NCBI GenBank assembly: GCA_963709485.1
Contig: CAVPWE010000003.1
Span: 62,001-126,000, forward strand
Length of the DNA: 64,000 nucleotides
Direction: 5' to 3'
Source: JAXDBM01 sp963709485
GTDB taxonomy: Bacteria; Desulfobacterota; Syntrophia; Syntrophales; Fen-1087
Of this stretch, positions 45,316 through 54,182 are shown one piece after another. The position numbers and the translations under genes were made by a program. The stretch's first letter is position 1. Each line of letters begins with the position of its first letter. The notes below the pieces were generated by a model. It saw only the letters and a program-made list of their open reading frames with translations, did no database searches and was not told the origin of the DNA.

Positions 45316-45618
45316 CTACGTGATGTCGATCCCGGCTTTCATGGCCAGCTTGTAGGATTCCCTTTTGAAGTAGATCCCCAGCGCAAGGATGCCGACCGAC
45401 CCGACCAGCAGGACCACCGTCCAGAACAGCATTCCGCCTGATCCGGATCGCGTGTAGGCGAAGAAAAGAGCCGGTATGCTGATCATCGTCAGGAAAAGGC
45501 CCGCGTGGTACAGGCGGTCGCCGATCATCCAGAATCTCGACGCCTGAGGGGATTTCCTCCGCATTTTTTCATAAAGGGCGTAGTCAGGTGAGCTTTTCCT
45601 GCTCGACGGTGGAGGCAT
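45316..45618 (-). CDS. Small two-span membrane protein of unknown function
   Basis: 100 residues. A basic, Pro/Ser-rich N-terminus (MPPPSSRKSSPDYALYEKM) is followed by two membrane segments (LYHAGLFLTMISIPALFFAY and MLFWTVVLLVGSVGILALGI) and a short tail. No family recognised. It lies between the ZIP gene and a conserved cytoplasmic protein, all on the minus strand. Confidence 0.6.
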   Translation of the reverse strand: MPPPSSRKSSPDYALYEKMRRKSPQASRFWMIGDRLYHAGLFLTMISIPALFFAYTRSGSGGMLFWTVVLLVGSVGILALGIYFKRESYKLAMKAGIDIT

Positions 45619-45707
45619 GTTCGCAAACTCCCTTTTCGCGTGAGCCGTGGACGCTCCCGCCGAAAAACGGTCCCGGCCCCGGTATCGTCCCTTCCCCTCC
45701 GGTACCG

Positions 45708-46181
45708 TCAGCTTGGATGGATCCGGACCTGATGGGTCACGTGATGCGCTTCACCCAACCTGCGGGCAAGCGTCATGAAATGGTCCGGCAGGGGGATTTC
45801 CCGATCGAGGATCAGGATGCCGAGAGTTCTCGCCTTCAGAAGCGCCGTCTCGTTGCCGCAGCCTTCCTGACTGTCGCAGAGGAACTGGACGCGCAGAGCG
45901 TCGGTGATGGGGATCCTCATTTCCGGATATTCGGCGGCAATCCTCCCGGTTTCCTCCTCGATCAGAGCCGCGTGGGATTTTGCGAAAGACAGGAAGGGCT
46001 CTTCCCGGTTGGGCGTACCGAACAGCCCGTTGAGCACGGCCCCGGCCAGCCTGCTGATGTCGGCCTGCGCCCAGGCGGGGTGTCGCTCCGCAAGTCCGCT
46101 CCTCAGCATTTTGAAGAGGACCATTTTGATGATATGGATCCCCTCCCTCAGAACGGGGATCAGCTTGTTCTCGTCGCTCAT
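45708..46181 (-). CDS. Conserved cytoplasmic protein near acyl-CoA dehydrogenases
   Basis: 157 residues, MSDENKLIPVLREGIHIIKM at the start, no signal or membrane span, mostly helical. A middle FLSFAKSHAALIEEETGRIA and a later VQFLCDSQEGCGNETALL with two cysteines stand out. No family recognised. It begins 36 bases after the acyl-CoA dehydrogenase stop and is probably in the same operon. Confidence 0.6.
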   Translation of the reverse strand: MSDENKLIPVLREGIHIIKMVLFKMLRSGLAERHPAWAQADISRLAGAVLNGLFGTPNREEPFLSFAKSHAALIEEETGRIAAEYPEMRIPITDALRVQFLCDSQEGCGNETALLKARTLGILILDREIPLPDHFMTLARRLGEAHHVTHQVRIHPS

Positions 46182-46217
46182 CGTGACCTGTCCGGGCTGG
46201 GTGGTTTCGCCGGGCGT

Positions 46218-47468
46218 CTACTCGTAGATCTTTTCGTCGTCGGCATCCGCTTCCTGGGCATCGCGCTCGAAATCGCGGGCCAGGCGACCGGCCTTCGTTT
46301 TGAAGAATTCCCGATACCATTCGTGGGCCGTGATCATGGACATGACCTCGCTCGTGCCCGTCCAGATCGAGGCGAGCCGCACATCGCGGAAAATCCGCTC
46401 GATGGGAAAGACGTTGGTGTAACCGATGCCGCCCATGACCTGCATGGCGTTGTGGACCGCCTTCTGGCAGGATTCGGTGATGAATTTTTTCGATTCCGAG
46501 ACCATCCGGCGGATCCGGTTCATGTCGACGCCCTCATCCACGGCGCGGGCCGTCACGTAGGCCATGGCGCGGGCCGCGTCCAGCAGCATGACCGCCTCGG
46601 CGATCTGAAAGCTCACCCCCTCGAACTGGGCGATGACCTGTCCGAAGGCCTTCCGGCGGGACGTGTAGTTTGTGGCGATGTCAAGGGCCGGACGGGCGGC
46701 GCCGATGGTCATGGCTGCCGTGCCGAGGCGCTCCGGGATCATCATCGTATTGAAGACTGCATAGGCGCCGTTGATCCTGCCGATGACGTTTTCCTTGGGC
46801 ACCTTCGCATCCCTGAAGACCAGGCGCGCCGTGCCGCCGCCGCGGCAGCCCATCAGCCCGTAGAGGTACTTCGTTTCGACGCCGGGGCCGCGGTCCACGA
46901 TCAGGGCCGTCAACGACTCCTGGGGTTTGGCGGCGGGGTCGAAATTGGTCCGGGCGTAGAGGAGGAAGTAGTCCGCTCCCTCGCCGCCGACGATGAAGCG
47001 TTTTTGGCCGTTGACAAGAAAGTGATCCCCCCTGTCCTCCGCCCGGGTGGTCGCGCCGAAGAAGTCGGAGCCGCCCCGGGGCTCGGTCAGGCACTCGGCG
47101 GCGAAGAGATCGCCCCGAAGGAGGGGCCTGACGTACTTTTCCTTCTGTTCGTCCGTGCCGTGCAGAATGATGGCGTCGCAGACCAGCTCGGCGCCGACGC
47201 CGAAGACGCAGGCGAATTCATAGCCGAGCGTTCCGATCTCCTCCATGAGCATGCACGTCGTCACCCAGTCCATCTCCCGCCCTCCCCATTTCTTCGGGTA
47301 GCGGCAGCCCAGGAGGTTGCGCCTTCCGGCCTCCCGAAGAAATTCCCGGGGGAACTTGATGGCGTCCGTGTCCATGTCGAGGATCATCTGCCGGGGGACC
47401 CACTTCACGAGGTCCCGTGCCTCGTCCCGGATCTTCAGTTGTTCTCTGGTGAGCATGTAGTCAAACAT
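46218..47468 (-). CDS. Acyl-CoA dehydrogenase (catalytic Glu at the isovaleryl-CoA dehydrogenase-type site)
   Basis: 416 residues from ATG 47468 (GGGAGGAGTCTGAA upstream). Family signatures: CRYPKKWGGREMDW, AECLTEPRGGSDFFG, FIVGGEGADYF, YTSRRKAFGQVIAQFEGV, and QVMGGIGYTNVFPIERIFRD. At the usual C-terminal base position (YEGT in medium-chain enzymes) it reads IWTGTSEV, so no Glu there; a Glu occurs instead in MMIPERLG, equivalent to the LERL Glu of isovaleryl- and long-chain enzymes. It oxidises an acyl-CoA to the enoyl-CoA with FAD, passing electrons to ETF. It is followed by a small conserved gene and preceded by a second dehydrogenase. Confidence 0.9.
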   Translation of the reverse strand: MFDYMLTREQLKIRDEARDLVKWVPRQMILDMDTDAIKFPREFLREAGRRNLLGCRYPKKWGGREMDWVTTCMLMEEIGTLGYEFACVFGVGAELVCDAIILHGTDEQKEKYVRPLLRGDLFAAECLTEPRGGSDFFGATTRAEDRGDHFLVNGQKRFIVGGEGADYFLLYARTNFDPAAKPQESLTALIVDRGPGVETKYLYGLMGCRGGGTARLVFRDAKVPKENVIGRINGAYAVFNTMMIPERLGTAAMTIGAARPALDIATNYTSRRKAFGQVIAQFEGVSFQIAEAVMLLDAARAMAYVTARAVDEGVDMNRIRRMVSESKKFITESCQKAVHNAMQVMGGIGYTNVFPIERIFRDVRLASIWTGTSEVMSMITAHEWYREFFKTKAGRLARDFERDAQEADADDEKIYE

Positions 47469-47547
47469 TTCAGACTCCTCCCGTTTGGAATTCATGGTTT
47501 GCATGCCGGTGAAAATGGCTCAGCGCGGCTCAAAAATCTTTTTCGCT

Positions 47548-49147
47548 TCAGGCGTTGTCCATGACCTCCCGCAGCGCCAGATCCTGGTAGGCGTGAAACA
47601 GCCGGTGGCAGAAGGCATCCCAGCGCCGGCAGACCTCGATGGTTTTTTCATCCATGTGGAACAGATCCGGGTGCGCCAGCAGTTCCGTGATCTCTTTCGA
47701 GAGCTCTTTCGTGAGAGCGGCGTCCAGTCCCGCGAGAATGCTTCCGACAAACTCCGACGGTTTGTACCAGCTCGGCCACGCGCTGCAGGTCGCGGTGGAT
47801 CTGGGTCAGCAGGACGTTTCGCGGCCCCTCCCAGAGCTCGTTGACGGCGGAGTCCCGGTATATTCTCGGCAGGGATGAAAAGTCCTCCATGACGCCGTGG
47901 CCGCCGAAGATGGACATGGCCTCGCGGATGACGTCGGTGCTGTCCCAGGAGGCGGCGATCTTCTGCAGCATGATCAGCTCCCGAATGTCGAAACGCTTCT
48001 TCCGGGCCGACTCCGGCTCGTCCGCGGCCAGGCCGCCCTTGAGCCCCCCTTCCAGCGTCAGAAAGTCCTGATAGAGCTTGAAAGCGCCGGCGGTCGTTCG
48101 TTGGGCGGTGCGCTCCATCCGGGCGAGCTGTCCGGCCACCATGGGGAACAGACCGATGGTGAGGCCGAAGGCCTGCCTGAATTCGGCATATTTCTTGGCC
48201 TCCCGAACGGCCCGGGTCATGAAGGCGGCGGCGGAGAGGCCGACGGTGAGGCGCGAGTAGGTCAGGACGATGCCGACCACGTTGGCGACTCCCTTTTCCA
48301 GGGGGCCGACGGGGTAGGCGACGGCGCCGTTGAAGGTCAATTCGCCCGTGGTCAGCTCGCTCGTGCCGATCTTCCACTTGATCCGGTCGATGGTGTAGCC
48401 GTTGCGGATCTCCTTTTCCCGGTTACCGGGAAGCCAGGAGGGGACGACGAAAAGGGCGACCTTCTCCGATCCCGCGGGCTTTGCCGTCACGACGGCGTAG
48501 TCGGCATGTGTGGCCGAGCAGAAGAATTTTGTCCCGTACAGACGCCAGACGTCGCCCTCCCTTGACGCCTCCAGCGCGTTGGAGGGGACGTCGGAGCCTC
48601 CCTGGATCTCGGAAAGATACTGGGCGCCGATGGCGTACTCGCCGTCGATGCCCTCCTTGCAGTGCTGCAGGATGCGCTTCGTCTCCGGCGTGTCGGCGAA
48701 CTTGTCCAGGAGCATGACCAGGCCTTCCGTGCAGGTGATCGGGCAGGCGACGCAGGCCTCGCCGTTCTGGTAGATGATGTACATCTTGATGAGCTTGACC
48801 CAGGGGGACGTTTTATCCGCAAAGAAGGCCTCCGAAAACACCTCCTTTTCGAGGATCTCCGTTTCCCGGGGCCGGACGATGCGGTCGATGCGGTTGTGAT
48901 GGCCGTCGTAGCACATCAGGTAGGGGCGCTTTTCCGGCCAGGCGATGCTTTCGGAAAGGTCCCGCCACCGGAAGGAGGCCTTCTTCGAAACGGCGCGGGC
49001 CTCGGCATCCACTTTTTCCCATTCGCCGGCGACAAAATGGCGCACCACCTTCTGAATGAAAGGGTCGTCGCCGTAGTAGTCCACACCGCGCCGCCACGCG
49101 AGATATTCGTTGAAATTGTATGGGTTGTTTCGATCAGGCAGGGTCAT
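47548..49147 (-). CDS. AidB-like acyl-CoA dehydrogenase (frameshifted near the C-terminus)
   Basis: About 532 residues joined. ATG 49147 follows AAGGAGGCCGAC. Features: MCYDGHHNRIDRI, ACPITCTEG, YLSEIQGGSDVPSNALEA, KWKIGTSELTTGELTF, FGLTIGLFPMVAGQLAR, FGGHGVMEDFSSLPRIYRD and VNELWEGPRNVLLTQIHRD, where the Glu of WEGP sits at the classic base position. The frame breaks near 47775: the conserved tail continues as WYKPSEFVGSILAGLDAAL to EVMDNA, stop at 47548. Length and the N-terminal region resemble AidB/ACAD11-type proteins rather than short-chain enzymes. With the neighbouring dehydrogenase it may act on branched or unusual acyl-CoAs; substrate unknown. Confidence 0.88.
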
Positions 49148-49291
49148 GTCGGCCTCCTTGGGATTCGGTTGTCACGGCATGTTGCGCTCTTGATTGATTT
49201 AACGAGAATTATGCTATAAACTGATGTCTCATGTTGTCAATGCAAATTTTACCGAATGGCAGTGGGTTTGCAAACCGGGGAGGGGCGGATT

Positions 49292-49762
49292 GTGGGAAAG
49301 GTCAGCTTCGGAAGCAAATGGGGGCGCGTTTCTTCCAGTGTCAGCAGAAGCGGGGGCACGGGGAAATCCGCCGAGGACGTTGTCCGGGAACTCAAGCAGG
49401 CCGGTGAGAAGCCCTCCGGCGAAGATTACCGGGAGCGTTCGCTGGCCATCCACGGCCTGGTTTGCGCACGGTGCGGGCGGGCATTCAACGGGACCAACCG
49501 CCACCTTCTGACCGTTCATCATCGGGACGGCAATCACCGCAACAATCCGCCGGACGGCAGCAACTGGGAAAATCTCTGCGTTTACTGCCACGAGGACACG
49601 CACAGCCGCGGCGTCCTCGGAGATTACCTGGAGGGGGCGGCCTCATCGAAAGAGGCGAGCCTTGTTTTTCAGGGGGAAGGGGACCCGGGCGCCTCGCCCT
49701 CCGGCTTGAACCCGCTGGGCGAGAAGCTGTTGGCGGCGATGGCGAAAAAGAAAGTAAAGTAA
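49292..49762 (+). CDS. YajD-type HNH nuclease family protein
   Basis: 156 residues from GTG 49292, preferred over ATG 49256 because GGGGAGGGGCGG lies just upstream. Residues ~55-115 match the YajD HNH domain: YRERSLAIHGLVCARCGRAF, LTVHHRDGNHRNNPPDGSNW and ENLCVYCHEDTH, giving two CxxC zinc pairs and the HH...N/H core. The C-terminus ends LGEKLLAAMAKKKVK, also like YajD. It is probably a structure-dependent or repair nuclease in the cytoplasm; biological role not established. It stands alone, divergent from the acyl-CoA dehydrogenase. Confidence 0.85.
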   Translation: MGKVSFGSKWGRVSSSVSRSGGTGKSAEDVVRELKQAGEKPSGEDYRERSLAIHGLVCARCGRAFNGTNRHLLTVHHRDGNHRNNPPDGSNWENLCVYCHEDTHSRGVLGDYLEGAASSKEASLVFQGEGDPGASPSGLNPLGEKLLAAMAKKKVK

Positions 49763-49904
49763 ACGGGTTGAAAAGAGTGGGTCTGCCCACGCAAATGTTT
49801 TCCTTTCAACACAATTTTGCTTGATTCAACCGGTTTCCTATGCTATCCAAGCCCAGTTTTGTGGGGCAACATCAACTTACCTGTCCGGATTTTCGTTTTT
49901 TCGG

Positions 49905-49918
49905 TTGAAACGTTTCAA
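49905..49918 (+). promoter_or_regulatory. Palindromic operator-like site upstream of the CoA transferase genes
   Basis: TTGAAACGTTTCAA is a perfect 14-bp palindrome with a central CG, the style of LacI-family operators. It lies 73 bases before the GTG at 49991. Confidence 0.45.
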
Positions 49919-49990
49919 AGAGTTGTGTGGGATGTCGGATTTAAAGTTGCAGATGTGGCTTTAAAAACTTAGAGAAGGAGGTAAAGTTCA

Positions 49991-50983
49991 GTGGACGTAT
50001 TAGATCAGGGAATTGGCAAGATTTTTACGGATCCGGATGCGGACAAGGCCAGGGCGTTTTTCAGGCAGAAGAACCGCAAGCTGGAGAGCAAGCTCATGAC
50101 CGTCAAACAGGCGGTCGAGAAATTCGTCAAGGACGGCGATTATCTGACCCTGGGGGGGTTCGGCGCAAACAGGATTCCCGCTGCGGTCGCGCATGAGATC
50201 GTGAGACAGGGAAGGAAAAACATGGGTTTTGCCGGCCATACCTCGACCCATGATTTTCAGATCCTCTGTGCGGGGGAAGTCTTCAACAAGCTGGATGTTG
50301 CCTACATCGTCGGCCTGGAGGCGCGCGGCCTGTCCGCAAATGCCAGGAAATACATGGAAAGCGGCAAGGTCGATGTCAGTGAATGGACCAACTATTCCCT
50401 GTCCGTCCGCTTCAAGGCTGCCGCGGCCGGCGTTTCCTTCTATCCCGCCCGGAACATCATGGGCACGGACACCTTCAAGTTCAGCGGGGCGAAAATCATC
50501 CAGTGTCCCTTCACGGGGACCAAATACGCAGCCATGCCGGCCATCTATCCCGACGTTTCCGCCATTCATGTTCATGAGGCGGACATCTACGGAAACTGCC
50601 GGATCCGCGGCATCACCGTTTCCGACTTCGACGTAGCCCGGGCATCCAAGCGTCTGATCATCACCTGCGAGCGGCTCATCCCGAACGACGAGATCCGGAG
50701 AGACCCAAGCTACACCGTGATCCCCTACTGGCTGGTCGACGCGGTCTGCGAAGTGCCCTATGGCAGCTACCCCGGCAACATGCTGGGAGAGTACTTCTCG
50801 GACGAAGAGCACCTGCGGGAGTGGATGAAGGTCGAACAGGACCCCGATGAGTTCAAGAAGTTCCTCGACAAGAACATTTACAGTTGCAAGGACCACTTTG
50901 AATACATCGAGAAGAACGGCGGCCTGCACAGGTTGCAGATGCTGAGGCAGAAGGAATGGATGTTCATCGGCGCGAGGGATTAG
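49991..50983 (+). CDS. CoA transferase subunit A (glutaconate CoA-transferase-like)
   Basis: 330 residues; GTG 49991 with GAAGGAGGTAAAG upstream. Family I CoA transferase features: KFVKDGDYLTLGGFGANRIP, GFAGHTSTHDFQI, DVAYIVGLEARGLS, MGTDTFKFSGAKIIQCPFTG, AIHVHEADIYGNCRI and ITCERLIPNDEIR. It resembles GctA, which with GctB moves CoA between dicarboxylic or short-chain acids in the cytoplasm. Subunit B follows by 19 bases. A glutaconate pathway would need a decarboxylase that is not in the window, so substrate remains open. Confidence 0.9.
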   Translation: MDVLDQGIGKIFTDPDADKARAFFRQKNRKLESKLMTVKQAVEKFVKDGDYLTLGGFGANRIPAAVAHEIVRQGRKNMGFAGHTSTHDFQILCAGEVFNKLDVAYIVGLEARGLSANARKYMESGKVDVSEWTNYSLSVRFKAAAAGVSFYPARNIMGTDTFKFSGAKIIQCPFTGTKYAAMPAIYPDVSAIHVHEADIYGNCRIRGITVSDFDVARASKRLIITCERLIPNDEIRRDPSYTVIPYWLVDAVCEVPYGSYPGNMLGEYFSDEEHLREWMKVEQDPDEFKKFLDKNIYSCKDHFEYIEKNGGLHRLQMLRQKEWMFIGARD

Positions 50984-51002
50984 AAAGGAGGAGACTGAGA
51001 CA

Positions 51003-51773
51003 ATGGCTGATTACAATACGATGGAACTGATGATTTGCACCGCCGCGAGGGAGCTGGAAGACGGCGCCTCCGTGGGGGTTGGAACCGGGGCGCCCTGTGC
51101 GGCGGCGATGCTCGCGCAGAAGACGGGCTCCCCCAATCTGGTGATCCTGTTCGAGGCGGGCGGCGCGGCCCCCCTGATCCCGGAAATGCCCATCTCCGTG
51201 GGTGATTCAAGGACCACCTGGAAGGCCGTCATGGCGAGCGGGATGTGCGAGATCATGGAGACGGCCTGCCGGGGCATGCTGGACTACACCTTCCTCGGCG
51301 GCGCCCAGCTCGACATGTACGGCAACCTGAATTCGACGCGGATCGGCGCGGACCACCAGAAGCCGAAGGTCCGCTTCCCGGGAAGCGGCGGCGCGAACGA
51401 CTTCGGCTCCTTCTGCTGGCGGATGATGGTCATGACGCCCCAGGATCCCAAGCGCTTCGCCGAGAAGATCAACTACATCACGACGCCCGGCTGGCTCCAG
51501 GGCGGCGACTCCCGGGCAAAATCCGGCCTTCCCCTGGGAGCGGGACCCTACAAGATCATCACGAACATGGCGGTCATGGATTTCGAGCCGGAATCCAAGC
51601 GGATGAGAATCATCGCCGTCAACCCGGGCTATTCGGAGAAGACCGTACAGGAAAACTGCGGTTTCGAGCTTCTGAAGGCCAAGAAGATCATCGAAAACCC
51701 GCCTCCGACCAAGGAAGAGCTCCACATGCTCCGTGACGTCATCGACCCCTATCGGTACGTCATCGGCAGATAA
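51003..51773 (+). CDS. CoA transferase subunit B (glutaconate CoA-transferase-like)
   Basis: 256 residues, ATG 51003 after AAAGGAGGAGAC. Features: MICTAARELEDGASVGVGTG, NLVILFEAGGAAPL with a Glu at the expected place of the catalytic residue that forms the glutamyl-CoA thioester, DYTFLGGAQLDMYGNLNST, RFPGSGGANDFGSF and VNPGYSEKTVQENCGF. It pairs with the upstream A subunit. A strong terminator at 51799 closes the operon. Compared with oxoacid CoA transferases the SENG motif is replaced by FEAGG, as in the glutaconate-type group. Confidence 0.9.
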   Translation: MADYNTMELMICTAARELEDGASVGVGTGAPCAAAMLAQKTGSPNLVILFEAGGAAPLIPEMPISVGDSRTTWKAVMASGMCEIMETACRGMLDYTFLGGAQLDMYGNLNSTRIGADHQKPKVRFPGSGGANDFGSFCWRMMVMTPQDPKRFAEKINYITTPGWLQGGDSRAKSGLPLGAGPYKIITNMAVMDFEPESKRMRIIAVNPGYSEKTVQENCGFELLKAKKIIENPPPTKEELHMLRDVIDPYRYVIGR

Positions 51774-52084
51774 GATTTACGGAAGAGAAGAACCAAAAAA
51801 AGGCCGGGGCAGGCGCCCCGGCCTTTTTTTGTGTTGCGCGCGGGACGAGCCGGATTTTGCCGCCCGGTTTCGGGGGTCATCCGATGATGAGGGGCCTGTC
51901 TGTCCCGGTTGGAGACCATCTTGTCTCCGACGGATGTCCCGCAGTAGACGCAGGTGTAGTCGAATTTCTCCCCGTTGGCCAGGACCAGCAGCAGCCGCTT
52001 CCGCACCGGAACGGCCTGACGGCAATTCGGGCAGTAGAGCTGCGTCGCGTCGAAATCCCTGTACTGTTCATGTTCGCGTTTCAT
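51749..52084 (-). CDS. Small zinc-ribbon protein
   Basis: Up to 111 residues. The first ~65 are convincing: MKREHEQYRDFDATQLYCPN, RQAVPVRKRLLLVLANGEKF and CVYCGTSVGDK give two CxxC pairs of a zinc ribbon. Beyond about residue 70 the sequence is low-quality and the frame runs through the terminator at 51799-51830, so the true end is probably near 51880 and a frame error or lost stop is suspected. No family name recognised; function unknown. The nadE gene lies just upstream on the same strand? it begins at 54179 and ends 26 bases before this start, so co-transcription is likely. Confidence 0.6.
   Translation of the reverse strand: MKREHEQYRDFDATQLYCPNCRQAVPVRKRLLLVLANGEKFDYTCVYCGTSVGDKMVSNRDRQAPHHRMTPETGRQNPARPARNTKKGRGACPGLFLVLLFRKSYLPMTYR
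51799..51830. terminator. Bidirectional intrinsic terminator
   Basis: Perfect 12-bp stem AAAGGCCGGGGC (51799-51810) / GCCCCGGCCTTT (51815-51826) with loop AGGC and T/A tracts on both sides. It ends the CoA transferase operon (plus) and can end the nadE-side operon (minus). Confidence 0.92.
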
Positions 52085-52109
52085 ATTTTCACCCCCTGTT
52101 TCGGGTTTT

Positions 52110-54179
52110 TCACTCAGGCACGCCTTCGTCGCCGGGGATCCCCGCGAGGTTTTCCAGCCAGACCGTGGGCTCGCTGTCGCTGGGGGCGCGGTAGTCGCCC
52201 CGGGGGGAGAGGGACCCGCCGGAGCCGACCTTCGGGCTGTTGGGGATGCAGGACCGCTTGAACTGGCTGGTCTTGAAGAAGCGGTACAGGTAGACCTTCA
52301 GCCAGCGCTTGATCTCCCCGATGCCGTATTCGTTTCGTTTGTGCTCCGGCACGTCCGGCCAGAACCCCAGGCTCCGGTCCCGCCACGTGCAGTAGGCCAT
52401 GAAGGCGATCTTCGCGGGCAGATAGCCGAAGCGGGTGATGTAGAAGTTGTTGAAGTCCTGCAGCTCGTAGGGCCCGACGACGGATTCGGTCCGCTGCTGC
52501 GGCTGGCGTCCCGCCTCCCCGGGGATCAGCTCCGGGCTGATCTCCGTCTCCAGGATATCCAGAAGGACCTCCGAGGCCTCCGGGGAGAAGATCACCTTTC
52601 GGGCCACCCAGCGGATCAGGTGCTGGATCAGCGTCTTGGGGACGCTGGCGTTGACGGCGTAGTGGGACATGTGGTCCCCCACGCCGTAGGTGCACCACCC
52701 CAGGGCCAGTTCGCTGAGGTCGCCGGTGCCGACGACCAGGGCGTCCCGCATGTTGGCCAGGCGGAAGAGGTGGGAGGTCCGCTCCCCCGCCTGGATGTTC
52801 TCAAAGGTGATGTCGTAGACCTCCTCGCCCCGGGCGTAGGGGTGGCCGATGTCCCGAAGCATCTGCAGGCAGCTCGGGCGGATGTCGATCTCGTTGGCTT
52901 CGACATCCAGGGCCGCCATCAGGCGGCGCGCGTTGGTGTAGGTCTTGTCGGTGGTGGCGAAGCCGGGCATGGTGTAGGCCAGCACGTTGGACCGCGGCCG
53001 CTTCAGGAGGTCCATCGCCCGCACGGCAACGATCAGGGCGTGGGTGGAGTCCAGCCCCCCGGAGATGCCGATGACGACATTGGCGATACCGGAAGTCTTC
53101 AGGCGCTGGGCCAGGCCCTGGACCTGGATGTTGTAGGCTTCGTAGCAGCGCTGGTCACGTCTGGCCGGGTCGGCCGGGATGTAGGGAAAGCGGGGGTAGA
53201 CCCGGTTCAGCAGGATTTTTTTTTTAACGGGAGCGACGGAGAAGGACACCCTGCGGAAGGCCGTCACCCGGTCCCGGTGGGTGCGGGCGTTCTGGCCGAA
53301 GCTCGTCATCCGCATCCGGTCCTGGGCCAGCCGGTCCAGGTCGAGTTCCGCGTAGATGACCTGGGCGGCGTTCGCGAACCGCTCCGATTCCGCCAGGAGA
53401 TTGCCGTTTTCGTAGATCATGGCGTGGCCGTCCCAGGCCAGGTCCGTGGTGGATTCCCCGGGGCCCGCGGCGGCGTAGAGGTAGGCGCAGATGGAACGGG
53501 CGGACTGGTTGGCCGCGAGGCTGTTGCGGTATTCCGATTTCCCCACGGTGATGTTGGAGGCCGACAGGTTGCCGATGACGGTGGCGCCGGCCATCGCGGC
53601 AAAGCTGGACGGCGGCACGGGCACCCAGACGTCTTCGCAGATTTCGATGAAGAACCGGAAGTTGGGGATATCGGCGACTTCGAAGATCAGGTCGGCGCCG
53701 AAGGGGATCTTCCGCTGACCGCAGAGATCGATCTCATTTTCGATGATCTCCTCCGCCGGCCGGAACTGCCTGCCCTCGTAATACTCCCGGTAATTGGGCA
53801 GGTAGGACTTGACGGCGACGCCGAGAATCCGCCCCCGGCAGATCACGACGCCGCAGTTGAATAGCAGGTTCCCCGCCTGCAGGGGCGCCCCGACGACGAG
53901 GATGAGGTTCAGGTCCGCGGTATCGTCCAGGACCGTCCGAAGGGAGTCCCGGACGCTCTTCAGAAGGGCCTCCTGGTGAAACAGGTCCTCGTTGGAGTAG
54001 GCCGACAGGCACAGCTCCGGGAACAGGGCGAAGATCGCGTCGCCCGCGGCGGCCTCCCGGGCCAGCTTGACGATCCGTCCGGCGTTGAAGGGGACGTCGG
54101 CCACCCGGACCTCGGGAATGCAGAGGGCCGTGCGAATGAAGCCGTGCTCGTAGAGGTTGAAGAATTCGTTCGCGCTCAT
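52110..54179 (-). CDS. nadE: Glutamine-dependent NAD+ synthetase
   Basis: 689 residues, the size of two-domain NadE. The N-terminal nitrilase-like glutaminase (residues 1-~300) has Glu in ALFPELCLSAY, Lys in VAVKSYLPNYREYYEGR and Cys in FFIEICEDVWVPVPP, the E-K-C triad. The C-terminal synthetase has VIGISGGLDSTHALIV (ATP pyrophosphatase P-loop), VLAYTMPGFATTDKT, VGTGDLSELALGWCTYG and DHMSHYAVNASVPK. It amidates nicotinate adenine dinucleotide with ATP and glutamine. It follows folE2 by 3 bases in a folE2/queD operon. A run of ten A/T bases near 53217 (codons Lys-Lys-Lys) is a possible slippage site but the frame is intact. Confidence 0.96.
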   Translation of the reverse strand: MSANEFFNLYEHGFIRTALCIPEVRVADVPFNAGRIVKLAREAAAGDAIFALFPELCLSAYSNEDLFHQEALLKSVRDSLRTVLDDTADLNLILVVGAPLQAGNLLFNCGVVICRGRILGVAVKSYLPNYREYYEGRQFRPAEEIIENEIDLCGQRKIPFGADLIFEVADIPNFRFFIEICEDVWVPVPPSSFAAMAGATVIGNLSASNITVGKSEYRNSLAANQSARSICAYLYAAAGPGESTTDLAWDGHAMIYENGNLLAESERFANAAQVIYAELDLDRLAQDRMRMTSFGQNARTHRDRVTAFRRVSFSVAPVKKKILLNRVYPRFPYIPADPARRDQRCYEAYNIQVQGLAQRLKTSGIANVVIGISGGLDSTHALIVAVRAMDLLKRPRSNVLAYTMPGFATTDKTYTNARRLMAALDVEANEIDIRPSCLQMLRDIGHPYARGEEVYDITFENIQAGERTSHLFRLANMRDALVVGTGDLSELALGWCTYGVGDHMSHYAVNASVPKTLIQHLIRWVARKVIFSPEASEVLLDILETEISPELIPGEAGRQPQQRTESVVGPYELQDFNNFYITRFGYLPAKIAFMAYCTWRDRSLGFWPDVPEHKRNEYGIGEIKRWLKVYLYRFFKTSQFKRSCIPNSPKVGSGGSLSPRGDYRAPSDSEPTVWLENLAGIPGDEGVPE

Positions 54180-54182
54180 GGT

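Noticed and set aside
45588..47564. 658-residue open frame on the plus strand
   Set aside because: Complement of the acyl-CoA dehydrogenase and neighbouring genes, no ribosome site and no recognisable domain.
52341..53864. 507-residue open frame on the plus strand
   Set aside because: Complement of nadE; composition is typical of an antisense shadow.
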